A DNA stretch of 17,095 nt from Magnetospira sp. (GTDB lineage: Bacteria; Pseudomonadota; Alphaproteobacteria; Rhodospirillales; Magnetospiraceae): positions 1 to 17,095 of the forward strand of contig JANQGL010000018.1 in assembly GCA_028277325.1 (NCBI GenBank). Direction: 5' to 3'. Positions 1-7,311 of the stretch are shown in pieces (position 1 is the first letter of the stretch; each line of letters starts with the position of its first letter). The notes beneath the pieces were generated by a model. The model did no database searches, was not told where the DNA came from, and was given only the letters and a program-made list of their open reading frames with translations. The translations under genes and the position numbers were made by a program.

Positions 1-91
1 TTGGCTTGCCGCCCACGCTGTGGAAAGTGAAGCCGTGACGCTCGGCGGTCGCCGGCCAGTCGTCGCGCGGGCGGGAGGCGACGCGCTCCAT
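1..91 (-). CDS. YgiC-like glutathionylspermidine synthase family protein (5' fragment)
   Basis: Only the first 30 codons lie in the window; the gene continues past base 1. The visible protein begins MERVASRPRDDWPATAERHG and continues FTFHSVGGKP. This resembles the start of the YgiC/YjfC ATP-grasp family (related to the synthetase domain of glutathionylspermidine synthase), where a short MERV-type start, a DW pair and a GF-FH segment are typical. The ATG (91-89) shares one base with the TGA of the upstream ygiB gene (93-91), so the two are probably translationally coupled. In E. coli ygiB and ygiC are also adjacent in this order, which supports the call. Family members are predicted amide-bond ligases; the true substrate of YgiC is not established. 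No catalytic residues are visible in this fragment, so the call rests on the N-terminus plus synteny. Confidence 0.72.
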   Translation of the reverse strand, partial: MERVASRPRDDWPATAERHGFTFHSVGGKP

Positions 92-633
92 CAGCCGCCG
101 AAGCTGCGCGTCGGCGTGCGCGCCATCTGCGGGGCGCGGGTGCCGAAGCCGCCGCGCGAGACGGTGCTGGTCTTTACCGAGGGCGTCCTGGTCACCGAGG
201 CGGGGGCGCGCATGACCCCGGTGCCGCGGCCCACCGTGCGGTTGTCGGCGGTGCGCCAGGTGCCTCGGTCATCGGCCGAGCGGTACAGGGGCTGGCCCAT
301 GCGGCCCATCATCTGGCCCATCATGAATCCCATCATCAGGGGCATGAACACCGAGCCGCCGCTGGTCGTCTGATAGGGCGCCTGCTCGCACTGTCCGGCC
401 CCGAAATCGGCCTCGCAGTCGGCGGTCGAGGTGTATTTCGGGGCCACCTGGGCGTGTTGCGCCCGGGCCGCGGAAAGGGCGTCGGCGCACTGGTCGCGGG
501 TCATGCCGGGGGTGTCCAGGCATTGGTCGAGGCTCTCGAAAACGCCGACCTCGGTTTCCTTCTCGCCGCAGGCGGCGAGGGACAGGGCGCCGGCCCCCAT
601 CAGGACCAGGGCGACGCGACGGGAACGTTTCAT
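91..633 (-). CDS. ygiB: DUF1190 / YgiB-family lipoprotein
   Basis: A 180-residue predicted outer-envelope lipoprotein of unknown function. The signal peptide has basic residues (KRSRR), a hydrophobic stretch and a lipobox LAAC with the modified cysteine at C22. The family core is clear: APKY at 64-67, DCEADFG at 72-78, QCEQAP at 81-86, the methionine-rich FMPLMMGFMMGQMMG at 96-110, QPLY at 114-117 and a C-terminal TVSRGGFG at 157-164, all of which have counterparts in E. coli YgiB. The start was set at 633 rather than further upstream because AGGAAGGAG lies about nine bases before it; an in-frame ATG at 642 directly abuts that ribosome site. The gene lies 63 bases after phoB on the same strand and overlaps the following ygiC-like gene by one base. 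No biochemical role can be read from the sequence. Confidence 0.9.
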   Translation of the reverse strand: MKRSRRVALVLMGAGALSLAACGEKETEVGVFESLDQCLDTPGMTRDQCADALSAARAQHAQVAPKYTSTADCEADFGAGQCEQAPYQTTSGGSVFMPLMMGFMMGQMMGRMGQPLYRSADDRGTWRTADNRTVGRGTGVMRAPASVTRTPSVKTSTVSRGGFGTRAPQMARTPTRSFGG

Positions 634-696
634 GACGGTCATCTCCTTCCTGCGGTCTGCCCACAAGGTAGCCCATGGGCGGCGCGAGGCAAGAGG

Positions 697-1389
697 TCAG
701 GTCTTTTCCAGGTCGAGCGAGTAGCCGGCCCCGCGCACGGTGCGGATCAGGTCGGGCATCCGCTCGTTGTTCAAGGCCTTGCGCAGGCGCCGGATGTGGA
801 CGTCCACGGTGCGCTCCTCGACGTGGATGTTGCGCCCCCACACCAGGTCCAGGAGCTGCTCGCGCGAGAACACCCGGCCCGGCCGTTCCATCAGCGTGGT
901 CAGCAGGCGGAACTCGGTCGGCCCCAGGTGCACCGCGCGGCCGCCGCGGGTGACCTTGTGCTCGGTGAGATCGACCGAGATGTCGCCGTACTCCAGATGG
1001 TCCTCGGCCAGCGACGGACGGGCGCGGCGCAGCACCGCGCGCACCCGGGCCACCATCTCGCTGGGCAGGAAGGGCTTCACCACGTAGTCGTCGGCGCCGG
1101 AATCGAGGCCGCGAATCTTGTCGCCTTCCTCGCCGCGCGCGGTCAGCATGATGACCGGCAGGCCGCGCGTTTCCTTGTTGGCGCGCAGCCGCCGGCAGAC
1201 TTCCAGGCCCGACAGCTCGGGCAGCATCCAGTCGAGGACGACCAGGTCCGGCTGTTCCTCGTCCACCTTGACGAGGGCCTCCTCCCCGGACACCGCGACG
1301 GAGGTCCGGAAGTCGGCCTTCTCCAGGTTGTAGCGCAGCACCTCGGCCTGCGGCGTCTCGTCCTCGACAATCAGAATCAACGGCTTCAT
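697..1389 (-). CDS. phoB: Phosphate regulon response regulator PhoB
   Basis: A 230-residue OmpR/PhoB-class transcription factor. Residues about 1-120 are the receiver domain: acidic pocket E9/D10, phosphoacceptor D53 in VVLDWMLP, T83 in MLTAR and K105 in VVKPF. Residues about 130-228 are the winged-helix DNA-binding domain, ending TVDVHIRRLRKAL...IRTVRGAGYSL. PhoB phosphorylated by PhoR activates Pho-box promoters under phosphate limitation. The gene follows phoU by 28 bases and has GAGGA about eight bases before the ATG. Identity as PhoB rather than another OmpR-type regulator is supported by its length, sequence and position in the pst-phoU cluster. It is the last pho gene; no terminator is visible between it and ygiB. 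Confidence 0.97.
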   Translation of the reverse strand: MKPLILIVEDETPQAEVLRYNLEKADFRTSVAVSGEEALVKVDEEQPDLVVLDWMLPELSGLEVCRRLRANKETRGLPVIMLTARGEEGDKIRGLDSGADDYVVKPFLPSEMVARVRAVLRRARPSLAEDHLEYGDISVDLTEHKVTRGGRAVHLGPTEFRLLTTLMERPGRVFSREQLLDLVWGRNIHVEERTVDVHIRRLRKALNNERMPDLIRTVRGAGYSLDLEKT

Positions 1390-1417
1390 CCGTCGGTCCT
1401 CGTTTTCCGCGCGGCGA

Positions 1418-2149
1418 TCACGGCTGGTCGGTGGACACCACCACGGTGCTGGTCTCGTCGCTCTTCGGCCGTTCCTCGGTCGGCAGGCGACCCGACACCA
1501 GGAAATGTACCTGCTCGGCGATAAAAGTGGAATGGTCGCCGATCCGCTCCAGGTTCTTGGCGATGAACAGAAGGTGGGTGCAGGCGGTGATGTTGCGGTG
1601 GTCCTCCATCATGTAGGTGAGGAGTTCCCGGAACAGGGAGGTGTGCAGGCGGTCCACCTCCTCGTCGCGCCGCCACACGTCCTCGGCCATCTGCACGTCG
1701 CGGGTCAGGTAGGCGTCGAGCACGTTCTTGACCATCTCCTGGACCAGGGTGCCCATCCGCGAGATGGTGGAAATCGGCCCCGAGAAGCTGGGTGCCTGGG
1801 CGATCGCGAGGGTGCGTTTGGCGATGTTCTTGGCGTAGTCGCCCATCCGTTCCAGGGTGCTCGCCACCTTGAGGGCGGCGATCACCGCCCGCAGGTCGTC
1901 GGCGTGCGGGTGGCGCAGTGCCAGGATGCGCAGGGTCTGGTGATCGATCTCGCGCTCCAGGGCATCGATGCGGTGGTCGTGCTCCAGCACCTGCGTGGAC
2001 AGCTCGGTGTCGCTGCGCACCAGGGCGAGGATGGAATCCGAGAACTGGGCCTCGACCAGGCCGCCCATCTGGGCGATCGAGTTCTCGAGAACCTTCAGCT
2101 CCTGTTCGAAGGAGCGGATGGTGTGTTCCTTATGCGGTTCTTGCGGCAT
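1418..2149 (-). CDS. phoU: Phosphate signalling protein PhoU
   Basis: A 243-residue all-helical cytoplasmic protein, close to the length of E. coli PhoU (241). It has two homologous three-helix halves, each with the family's metal-binding ExxxD signature: LERMGDYAKNIAKR around 99-112 and LERIGDHSTFIAEQ around 200-213. PhoU connects the PstSCAB transporter with the kinase PhoR and keeps the Pho response off when phosphate is plentiful. The start at 2149 (MPQEPHKEHT) was chosen because GGAGAGCAGAG precedes it directly and the homologous region begins here; the reading frame is open further upstream, but there it only crosses pstB in another frame. The tail after about residue 220 is polar, rich in Ser, Thr and Glu, and probably disordered. 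It lies between pstB (32-base gap) and phoB. Confidence 0.97.
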   Translation of the reverse strand: MPQEPHKEHTIRSFEQELKVLENSIAQMGGLVEAQFSDSILALVRSDTELSTQVLEHDHRIDALEREIDHQTLRILALRHPHADDLRAVIAALKVASTLERMGDYAKNIAKRTLAIAQAPSFSGPISTISRMGTLVQEMVKNVLDAYLTRDVQMAEDVWRRDEEVDRLHTSLFRELLTYMMEDHRNITACTHLLFIAKNLERIGDHSTFIAEQVHFLVSGRLPTEERPKSDETSTVVVSTDQP

Positions 2150-2181
2150 CTCTGCTCTCCTTCGTCCGGTCCGTCCGGGCG

Positions 2182-3000
2182 TCAGCCGAAGCGGCCGGTG
2201 ACGTAATCCTGCGTACGCTGTTCCTGAGGATTGGTGAACAGCTTTTCCGTTTCGTCGAACTCGACCAGGTCGCCAAGGTGGAAGAAGGCCGTCTTCTGGG
2301 ATACGCGCGCGGCCTGCGACATCGAGTGGGTGACGATGACGATCGTGTAGCTGGCCCGCAGCTCGTCGATCAGGTCCTCGACGATCGACGTCGCGATCGG
2401 GTCGAGGGCCGAGCAGGGTTCGTCCATCAGGATGATCTCCGGCTGAACGGCGATCGCGCGGGCGATGCACAGGCGTTGCTGCTGGCCGCCCGACAGCCCG
2501 GTTCCCGGCTGGTCGAGACGGTCCTTGACCTCCTTCCAGAGGCCGGCCCGTTCCAGGCTGCTTTGCACCAGCTGGTCGAGGTCGCTCTTGTGGTCGACCA
2601 GGCCGTGGATGCGCGGCCCGTAGGCGATGTTCTCGAAGATCGATTTCGGGAACGGGTTCGGTTTCTGAAAGACCATGCCGACCAGGGCACGCAACTGCAC
2701 CACGTCCATCTTGCGGTCGTAGATGTCCCGATCGTCGATCGCGATCCGGCCGTCGATCCGGCAGATGTCGATGGTGTCGTTCATGCGGTTGAGGCAGCGC
2801 AGGAAGGTCGATTTGCCGCATCCCGACGGGCCGATGAAGGCGGTCACCTCGCGTTGCGAGATGTCCATCGACACGTCGCGGATGGCATGCTTGTCGCCGT
2901 AGTAGACGTTGACATTGCGGGCCGCGACCTTCGGCGTGCCGTCGGTCATCAGCGGGATGCCGATGGTCGGTGTCGGGACGGGGCGCTGTTCAGTGCTCAC
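2182..3000 (-). CDS. pstB: Phosphate ABC transporter ATP-binding protein PstB
   Basis: A 272-residue ABC ATPase that powers phosphate import through PstC/PstA. Visible motifs are Walker A GPSGCGKST at 57-65, the PstB-typical Q-loop VFQKPNPFP starting near 110 (Q112), signature LSGGQQQR at 169-176, Walker B IILMDEP at 189-195 with catalytic E194, the D-loop SALD at 197-200, and switch H225 in IVTHSM. The QKPNPFP segment and NRMND near residue 71 separate PstB from other ABC ATPases. The start is GTG at 3000, fixed by a near-perfect AGGAGG six bases upstream. A non-conserved stretch of about 24 residues precedes the ATPase core. It lies 10 bases after pstA and 32 before phoU. Confidence 0.97.
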   Translation of the reverse strand: MSTEQRPVPTPTIGIPLMTDGTPKVAARNVNVYYGDKHAIRDVSMDISQREVTAFIGPSGCGKSTFLRCLNRMNDTIDICRIDGRIAIDDRDIYDRKMDVVQLRALVGMVFQKPNPFPKSIFENIAYGPRIHGLVDHKSDLDQLVQSSLERAGLWKEVKDRLDQPGTGLSGGQQQRLCIARAIAVQPEIILMDEPCSALDPIATSIVEDLIDELRASYTIVIVTHSMSQAARVSQKTAFFHLGDLVEFDETEKLFTNPQEQRTQDYVTGRFG

Positions 3001-3006
3001 GGAATT

Positions 3007-3012
3007 CCTCCT
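3007..3012 (-). promoter_or_regulatory. Ribosome binding site of pstB
   Basis: AGGAGG on the minus strand, six bases before the GTG start of pstB. It overlaps the TAG stop of pstA (3013-3011), so termination on pstA and initiation on pstB are likely coupled. It is among the strongest Shine-Dalgarno sequences seen in the window and decides in favour of the GTG start. Confidence 0.85.
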
Positions 3013-4573
3013 ACCAGCGACGTTCGAAGCGTTTCCGCAGCACGACGGCGGCGGCGTTCATGAAAACCAGGAAGGCCAACAGGATCATGATGGCGGCTGA
3101 CGTGCGTTCGGTAAACGCGCGTTCCGGACTGTCGGACCAGAGATAGATCTGCACCGGCATCACGGTCGCCGAGTCGAACGGGCTGCCCGGAATGTCGACG
3201 ATGAAGGCGACCATGCCGATCATCAGCAGCGGCGCCGTTTCCCCGAGCGCCTGGGCCATCCCGATGATGGTGCCGGTCAGCATGCCCGGCATGGCGAGCG
3301 GCAGAACATGATGGAAGATGCTCTGCATCTTCGACGCGCCGATCCCCAGGGCCGCCTCGCGGATCGACGGCGGGACCGATTTCAGGGCGGCGCGCGACGC
3401 GATGATGATGGTCGGCAGGGTCATCAGGGTGAGGACCAGACCGCCGACCACCGGCGCCGAGCGCGGCATGCCGAAAAAGTTCAGGAACACCGCGAGGCCG
3501 AGCAGACCGAACACGATCGACGGAACCGCCGCCAGGTTGTTGATGTTGACCTCGATCAGGTCGGTGAGCCAGTTGGTCGGCGCGAATTCCTCCAGGTAGA
3601 CGGCGGCCGCCACCCCGATCGGAAACGACAGCAGCAGGGTCACCAGAAGGGTGAAGAACGACCCCACGACGGCGCCCCAGATGCCGGCCAGTTCCGGCTC
3701 CCGCGAATCGCCGGCGGTGAACAGGGTGGTGTTGAAGGTCGTCTCGATCAGGCCGCGGTCCTTGAGTCGCTCGAACCAGGCGATCTGGTTGTCCTTGACC
3801 CGCCGCGCGGACTCCGGGAGTTCGGCCTTGATGGCGCCCTTTTCGAGTTGATCGATGTCGTCCGACATCGGCACCGTCACCGAGATTCGCTGGCCGATCA
3901 GGTCCGGGTTGTCGAGCACCATGTCGCGCAGGACGTAGGTGGCGCCGGGGCTGACGATTTCGTAAAGGGATCGCTTGTCGCGCCGGCCGGTGACCTCCGG
4001 GAACAGGTCGCTGATCGATTGCTTGACCGGACGCAGGTAGTCGGCCGACTGGATCGCCCGGTTGAAGGCGCCGGCCTCGTTGCCGAGCCATGTCGCGAGG
4101 CTGTCCTTGACCAGGGCCTCGTCGCCGATGTTGGCGGGCAGGAACCTGTCCTTCAGAAAGGCGATCAGCTCCGGGTTGTCGGCGGTCATCGGCCGGCCGA
4201 GGGCCAGCTCGCTGAGGGTCGCGATGTCGGACTCGAGGGCTTGCTGCTTGGCGGTCCGCGGGTCGAGAAGGTGGGCGTCCCCGTCGAGGCCGATGCCCTT
4301 GGCCCGCGCCGCCGCGATCATCCCGGCCGCCGCGTCCCGGCTGTTGTCGGGATCGATGTCCTGCGGATACAGGGTCACCTCCAGATTGATCATCGTTTGC
4401 CAAAATGCGGTGTAGCCGGTGCCGAAGATGGTCACGAACAGGGTCAGGATCATCATAAGGGCAAGGGCGATCGCCGCGATCCCGTAGGCCTGGAACCGCT
4501 TCTCGGCGGCGTAGCGCCGCTTCAAGGAGCGCGCGACCTTGTCCCGCGTCGCGCCGGAGGTTGTCGTGTTCAT
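3011..4573 (-). CDS. pstA: Phosphate ABC transporter permease PstA, long alphaproteobacterial form
   Basis: A 520-residue inner-membrane permease. The first membrane segment is at about 30-51, followed by a long non-membrane region (about 55-295) rich in charged residues, then five hydrophobic segments of the binding-protein-dependent transport domain from about 300 to 515. The cytoplasmic EAA loop that contacts PstB is REAALGIGASKMQ at 405-417. E. coli PstA is about 296 residues; the additional N-terminal part matches the DUF3333-type extension found on PstA of alphaproteobacteria and looks longer than usual. The start at 4573 (MNTTTSGATR) was preferred because AGCGAGG lies five bases upstream. 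An ATG at 4594 overlapping the pstC stop codon (ATGA) would add seven residues and cannot be excluded. Together with PstC it forms the phosphate channel. Confidence 0.95.
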   Translation of the reverse strand: MNTTTSGATRDKVARSLKRRYAAEKRFQAYGIAAIALALMMILTLFVTIFGTGYTAFWQTMINLEVTLYPQDIDPDNSRDAAAGMIAAARAKGIGLDGDAHLLDPRTAKQQALESDIATLSELALGRPMTADNPELIAFLKDRFLPANIGDEALVKDSLATWLGNEAGAFNRAIQSADYLRPVKQSISDLFPEVTGRRDKRSLYEIVSPGATYVLRDMVLDNPDLIGQRISVTVPMSDDIDQLEKGAIKAELPESARRVKDNQIAWFERLKDRGLIETTFNTTLFTAGDSREPELAGIWGAVVGSFFTLLVTLLLSFPIGVAAAVYLEEFAPTNWLTDLIEVNINNLAAVPSIVFGLLGLAVFLNFFGMPRSAPVVGGLVLTLMTLPTIIIASRAALKSVPPSIREAALGIGASKMQSIFHHVLPLAMPGMLTGTIIGMAQALGETAPLLMIGMVAFIVDIPGSPFDSATVMPVQIYLWSDSPERAFTERTSAAIMILLAFLVFMNAAAVVLRKRFERRW

Positions 4574-4590
4574 GGTTGCCTCGCTTGGGG

Positions 4591-5973
4591 TCATTCGTAC
4601 TGTTCGCGGTACTTGCGGACCACGTGCAGGGCGATGACGTTCAACAGCAGGGTGATGCAGAACAGGACCAGACCGAGCGCGAAGGCGGCCAGGGTCTTGG
4701 CGCTGTCGAACTCCTGGTCGCCGACCAGCAGGGTAACGATCTGCACGGTGACGGTGGTCACCGCCTCGAACGGGTTGGCCGTCAGGTTCGCGGCCAGACC
4801 GGCCGCCATGACCACGATCATGGTCTCGCCGATGGCCCGCGAGGCGGCCAGCAGGACGCCGCCGACGATGCCCGGCAGGGCGGCCGGCAGGACCACCTTG
4901 CGGATGGTCTCGGACCGCGTCGCGCCGAGCCCGTAGGACCCGTCGCGCATCGATTGCGGCACCGCGTTGATCACGTCGTCGGACAACGACGACACGAAGG
5001 GGATGATCATGATCCCCATCACCACGCCGGCCGCGAGGGCGCTTTCCGACGAGATGCCGATTCCGAACACGGCGCCGGTGTCCCGGAACAGCGGCGCCAC
5101 GGTCAGGGCGGCGAAGAACCCGTAGACCACGGTCGGCACGCCGGCCAGGATCTCGACCACCGGCTTGACGGCCGACCGGATTTTCCTGGAGGCGTACTCG
5201 GCCATGTAGATCGCCGTCATCAGGCCGATCGGCACGGCGACGCACAGCGCGATGAGCGAGATCAGGAAGGTGCCGCCGAACAGCGGAATGGCGCCGAAGG
5301 CGCCGGAGGACCCGACCTGATCCTTGCGCAACGCCGTCTGCGGCGACCATTCGATCCCGAACAGGAAATCGGTGAACGGAACCTTCTCGAAAAAGCGGCC
5401 CGATTCAAAGAGCAGCGAAAGAACGATGCCGACGGTGGTCAGGATGGCGATCAGCGAGCACAGGATCATCAGTGTCTTGATCACGTTCTCCACCGCGTTG
5501 CGGGCCCGCAGTTCGGGGCGGATCCGTTGCCGCGCGTAGACAATGGCCGCCGCCGCGACGGCGAGCACCGCGATCACGCGGGCGATCAGGCTGGCTTGTT
5601 TCCACTCCGCGTAGCGTTGCGCCGCCAGCACGGTGACCTCGCTTCGCTCGCTGGCGATATTGCCGGCGGCGATGTTGCGGATGTCGTTGAGGATCAGGCT
5701 GAGTTGGGCGTCGGTCTTGTTCGCCGTGAACTCGGCCGGCAGCGACGCCATCACCGCGCTGTCGAGCAGGATCGGCTCCATGATCAGCCAGGCGGCCATG
5801 ACCATGAGCGCCGGAATGGCGCACCAGAGCGCGATATAGAAGCCGTGATAGCCGGGAAGGGAATGCAACTGGCTGGCCTTGCCGCCCACAATGGCGACCG
5901 ATCGCCGATGACCGACCTGAAACCCGATCATGATCAGCGCGCCAACCGCGAGGATAAGAACGAAAGTCTGCAT
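4591..5973 (-). CDS. pstC: Phosphate ABC transporter permease PstC, long form
   Basis: A 460-residue inner-membrane permease. An N-terminal module (residues 1 to about 155) has membrane segments near 2-19, 44-66 and 130-147 and matches the DUF3708-type N-terminal domain seen on PstC of alphaproteobacteria; E. coli PstC (319 residues) lacks it. The transporter core follows: the segment at 166-189, a periplasmic stretch with FTDFLFGIEWSP at 200-211, and several helices up to about 452. The EAA loop is RDGSYGLGATRSETIRKV at 343-360. AGGA lies about eight bases before the ATG. It pairs with PstA, whose gene starts within or 17 bases after its stop depending on the start used. A 129-base spacer with a hairpin separates it from pstS. 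Confidence 0.96.
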   Translation of the reverse strand: MQTFVLILAVGALIMIGFQVGHRRSVAIVGGKASQLHSLPGYHGFYIALWCAIPALMVMAAWLIMEPILLDSAVMASLPAEFTANKTDAQLSLILNDIRNIAAGNIASERSEVTVLAAQRYAEWKQASLIARVIAVLAVAAAAIVYARQRIRPELRARNAVENVIKTLMILCSLIAILTTVGIVLSLLFESGRFFEKVPFTDFLFGIEWSPQTALRKDQVGSSGAFGAIPLFGGTFLISLIALCVAVPIGLMTAIYMAEYASRKIRSAVKPVVEILAGVPTVVYGFFAALTVAPLFRDTGAVFGIGISSESALAAGVVMGIMIIPFVSSLSDDVINAVPQSMRDGSYGLGATRSETIRKVVLPAALPGIVGGVLLAASRAIGETMIVVMAAGLAANLTANPFEAVTTVTVQIVTLLVGDQEFDSAKTLAAFALGLVLFCITLLLNVIALHVVRKYREQYE

Positions 5974-6034
5974 CTTTGGGTCCTGCCCGAAAGGGGTGAG
6001 CGCCAGTTATTCGGCGTCGGAGGGTACCAAGAGT

Positions 6035-6092
6035 AAAAAAATGATGCGCATAGTATCGGAAACCGGCGGCCTCGGAGTTGGCCGCCGGTTTC
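6035..6092 (-). terminator. Intercistronic hairpin after pstS (attenuator or mRNA-stabilising structure)
   Basis: Bases 6059-6071 and 6080-6092 form a perfect 13-base-pair stem (GAAACCGGCGGCC with its complement) around an 8-base loop. It begins 11 bases past the pstS stop codon. On the transcribed minus strand a run of seven T lies at 6041-6035, but 17 bases beyond the stem, too far for a textbook intrinsic terminator. A strong structure just behind a highly expressed binding-protein gene often protects its message or stops part of the transcripts, giving more PstS than permease. That role is inferred here. Confidence 0.65.
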
Positions 6093-6103
6093 ATCGGCTG
6101 ATG

Positions 6104-7141
6104 TTATTCCAGGTTATTGGTCAGGTTCATCGCGGCATTGCGGTAGCCTTTGCGCTCCGCTTCCGGCATCGGAACCAGGCCCTTGTCGGCCAGGTAGCCT
6201 TCCGGACCCCAGGCCTTGTCCGAGGTGAACTCGGCCAGGTATTCGCGGATGCCCGGGATGGTGCCGACGTGCGCCTTCTTGACGTAGAAGAACAGCGGAC
6301 GCGAAACCGCGTACTTGCCGGAGGCGATGTTCTCGAAGGTCGGCTCGCCGCCGTCGATGACCGAACCCTGAACCTTGTCCGAGTTCTGGTCGAGGAACGA
6401 GTAACCGAAGATGCCGAAGGCGTCCGGGTTGGCTTCCAGCTTCTGGACGATCAGGTTGTCGTTCTCGCCGGCTTCCACGTAGGCGCCGTCCTCGCGCACG
6501 CCGTGGCAGACCGCCTTGTACTTGCTCTTGTCGGTTTTCTTCATCGCCTTGATGAAGTCGAAGGTCTTGCAGCCGCCTTCCATGGCCAGTTCGGCGAAGG
6601 CATCGCGGGTGCCCGAGGTCGGCGGCGGGCCGAGAACCTCGATCCGGGTGTCCGGCAGCGACGGATCGATTTCCGACCACGTCGTGTAGGGATTGTCGAC
6701 CAGGGTCTCGGAGCCGTCCGGATTCGGAACCGTGGCGGCCACGGCGAGGAACAACTGGCGGCGGGTGATGCTCATCAGCGGCGCGCTCTTGGCGTTGGCC
6801 AGGGCGATGCCGTCGTAGCCGACCTTCACCTCGGTGATGTCGGTGACGCCGTTCTTGGCGCAGGTCTCGATCTCGGACGGCTTGATGGCGCGCGAGGCGT
6901 TGGTGATGTCCGGGTGCTCGATGCCGACGCCGGCGCAGAACAGCTTCAGGCCGCCGCCCGAACCGGTCGATTCGATGACCGGGGTCTTGAAGCTGGTGGT
7001 CTTGCCGAACTGTTCGGCGACCGTGGTGGCGAAGGGATACACGGTGGAGGATCCGACGATACGAATCTGATCGCGGGCCTCTGCGGTGCCGGCCAGGGTG
7101 GCCGCCATCACCGCCGCCAGGGCGATGCTTCTCTTGAGCAT
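6104..7141 (-). CDS. pstS: Periplasmic phosphate-binding protein PstS
   Basis: A 345-residue substrate-binding protein that delivers phosphate to PstCA. The Sec signal peptide is visible: LKR, a hydrophobic stretch and a likely cleavage after AEA at 20-22. Phosphate-contact motifs include IVGSSTVYPF at 28-37, ESTGSGGG at 57-64 and TSGTRDAF at 175-182. It belongs to the PstS type with a RIVGSSTVYPF N-terminus common in alphaproteobacteria. Three cysteines (C69, C94, C191), plus C212, could form disulfides in the periplasm; pairing is not known. It is the first pst gene behind the Pho-box promoter. The ribosome site is only a purine-rich GAGAGAGA run. Confidence 0.96.
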   Translation of the reverse strand: MLKRSIALAAVMAATLAGTAEARDQIRIVGSSTVYPFATTVAEQFGKTTSFKTPVIESTGSGGGLKLFCAGVGIEHPDITNASRAIKPSEIETCAKNGVTDITEVKVGYDGIALANAKSAPLMSITRRQLFLAVAATVPNPDGSETLVDNPYTTWSEIDPSLPDTRIEVLGPPPTSGTRDAFAELAMEGGCKTFDFIKAMKKTDKSKYKAVCHGVREDGAYVEAGENDNLIVQKLEANPDAFGIFGYSFLDQNSDKVQGSVIDGGEPTFENIASGKYAVSRPLFFYVKKAHVGTIPGIREYLAEFTSDKAWGPEGYLADKGLVPMPEAERKGYRNAAMNLTNNLE

Positions 7142-7205
7142 GGAAATCTCTCTCTACGTTTTGGGTTTGAAAAAAGTGCCGTAAAGGCCCTCCGGGAACG
7201 GCCGG

Positions 7206-7272
7206 ATGATAAAATCGCGCGGCAAAACATTTATGACAGAGACCTTACAGCTTTGTGACATAGACAGGTCAG
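7206..7272 (-). promoter_or_regulatory. pstS promoter with tandem PhoB boxes
   Basis: Read on the minus strand, units of seven bases recur every 11 bases: CTGACCT (7272-7266), ATGTCAC (7261-7255), CTGTAAG (7250-7244) and CTGTCAT (7239-7233), with 4-base spacers AGAC-complement, AAAG and GTCT. The E. coli Pho-box half-site is CTGTCAT with a 4-base A/T spacer, so the last unit is exact, the middle two share five of seven bases, and the outermost also shares five. A TATCAT -10 element lies at 7211-7206, placing the transcript start about 60 bases before the pstS ATG. The gap from the last exact unit to the -10 is 21 bases, about one 11-base turn more than in E. coli pstS. Predicted to be activated by phospho-PhoB. 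Confidence 0.82.
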
Positions 7273-7311
7273 CGATTGGTCCATGTCCGCAACAAGCTTC
7301 GCGACCCCGCG

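Noticed and set aside
672..681. Perfect 10-base palindrome GCCCATGGGC between phoB and ygiB
   Set aside because: Too short to form a stable hairpin and lacks a T-run, so it is not a terminator; may be chance.
454..1524. 356-codon open frame on the plus strand opposite phoB and ygiB
   Set aside because: Covers phoB antisense and crosses into ygiB; composition typical of a shadow frame.
2150..2821. N-terminal extension of phoU by over 200 residues
   Set aside because: The frame is open by chance through pstB in another phase. The true start at 2149 has a ribosome site and begins the conserved region.
4561..6036. 491-codon open frame on the plus strand opposite pstC
   Set aside because: Asp, His, Gly and Arg-rich shadow of a clear permease gene; no ribosome site or motif.
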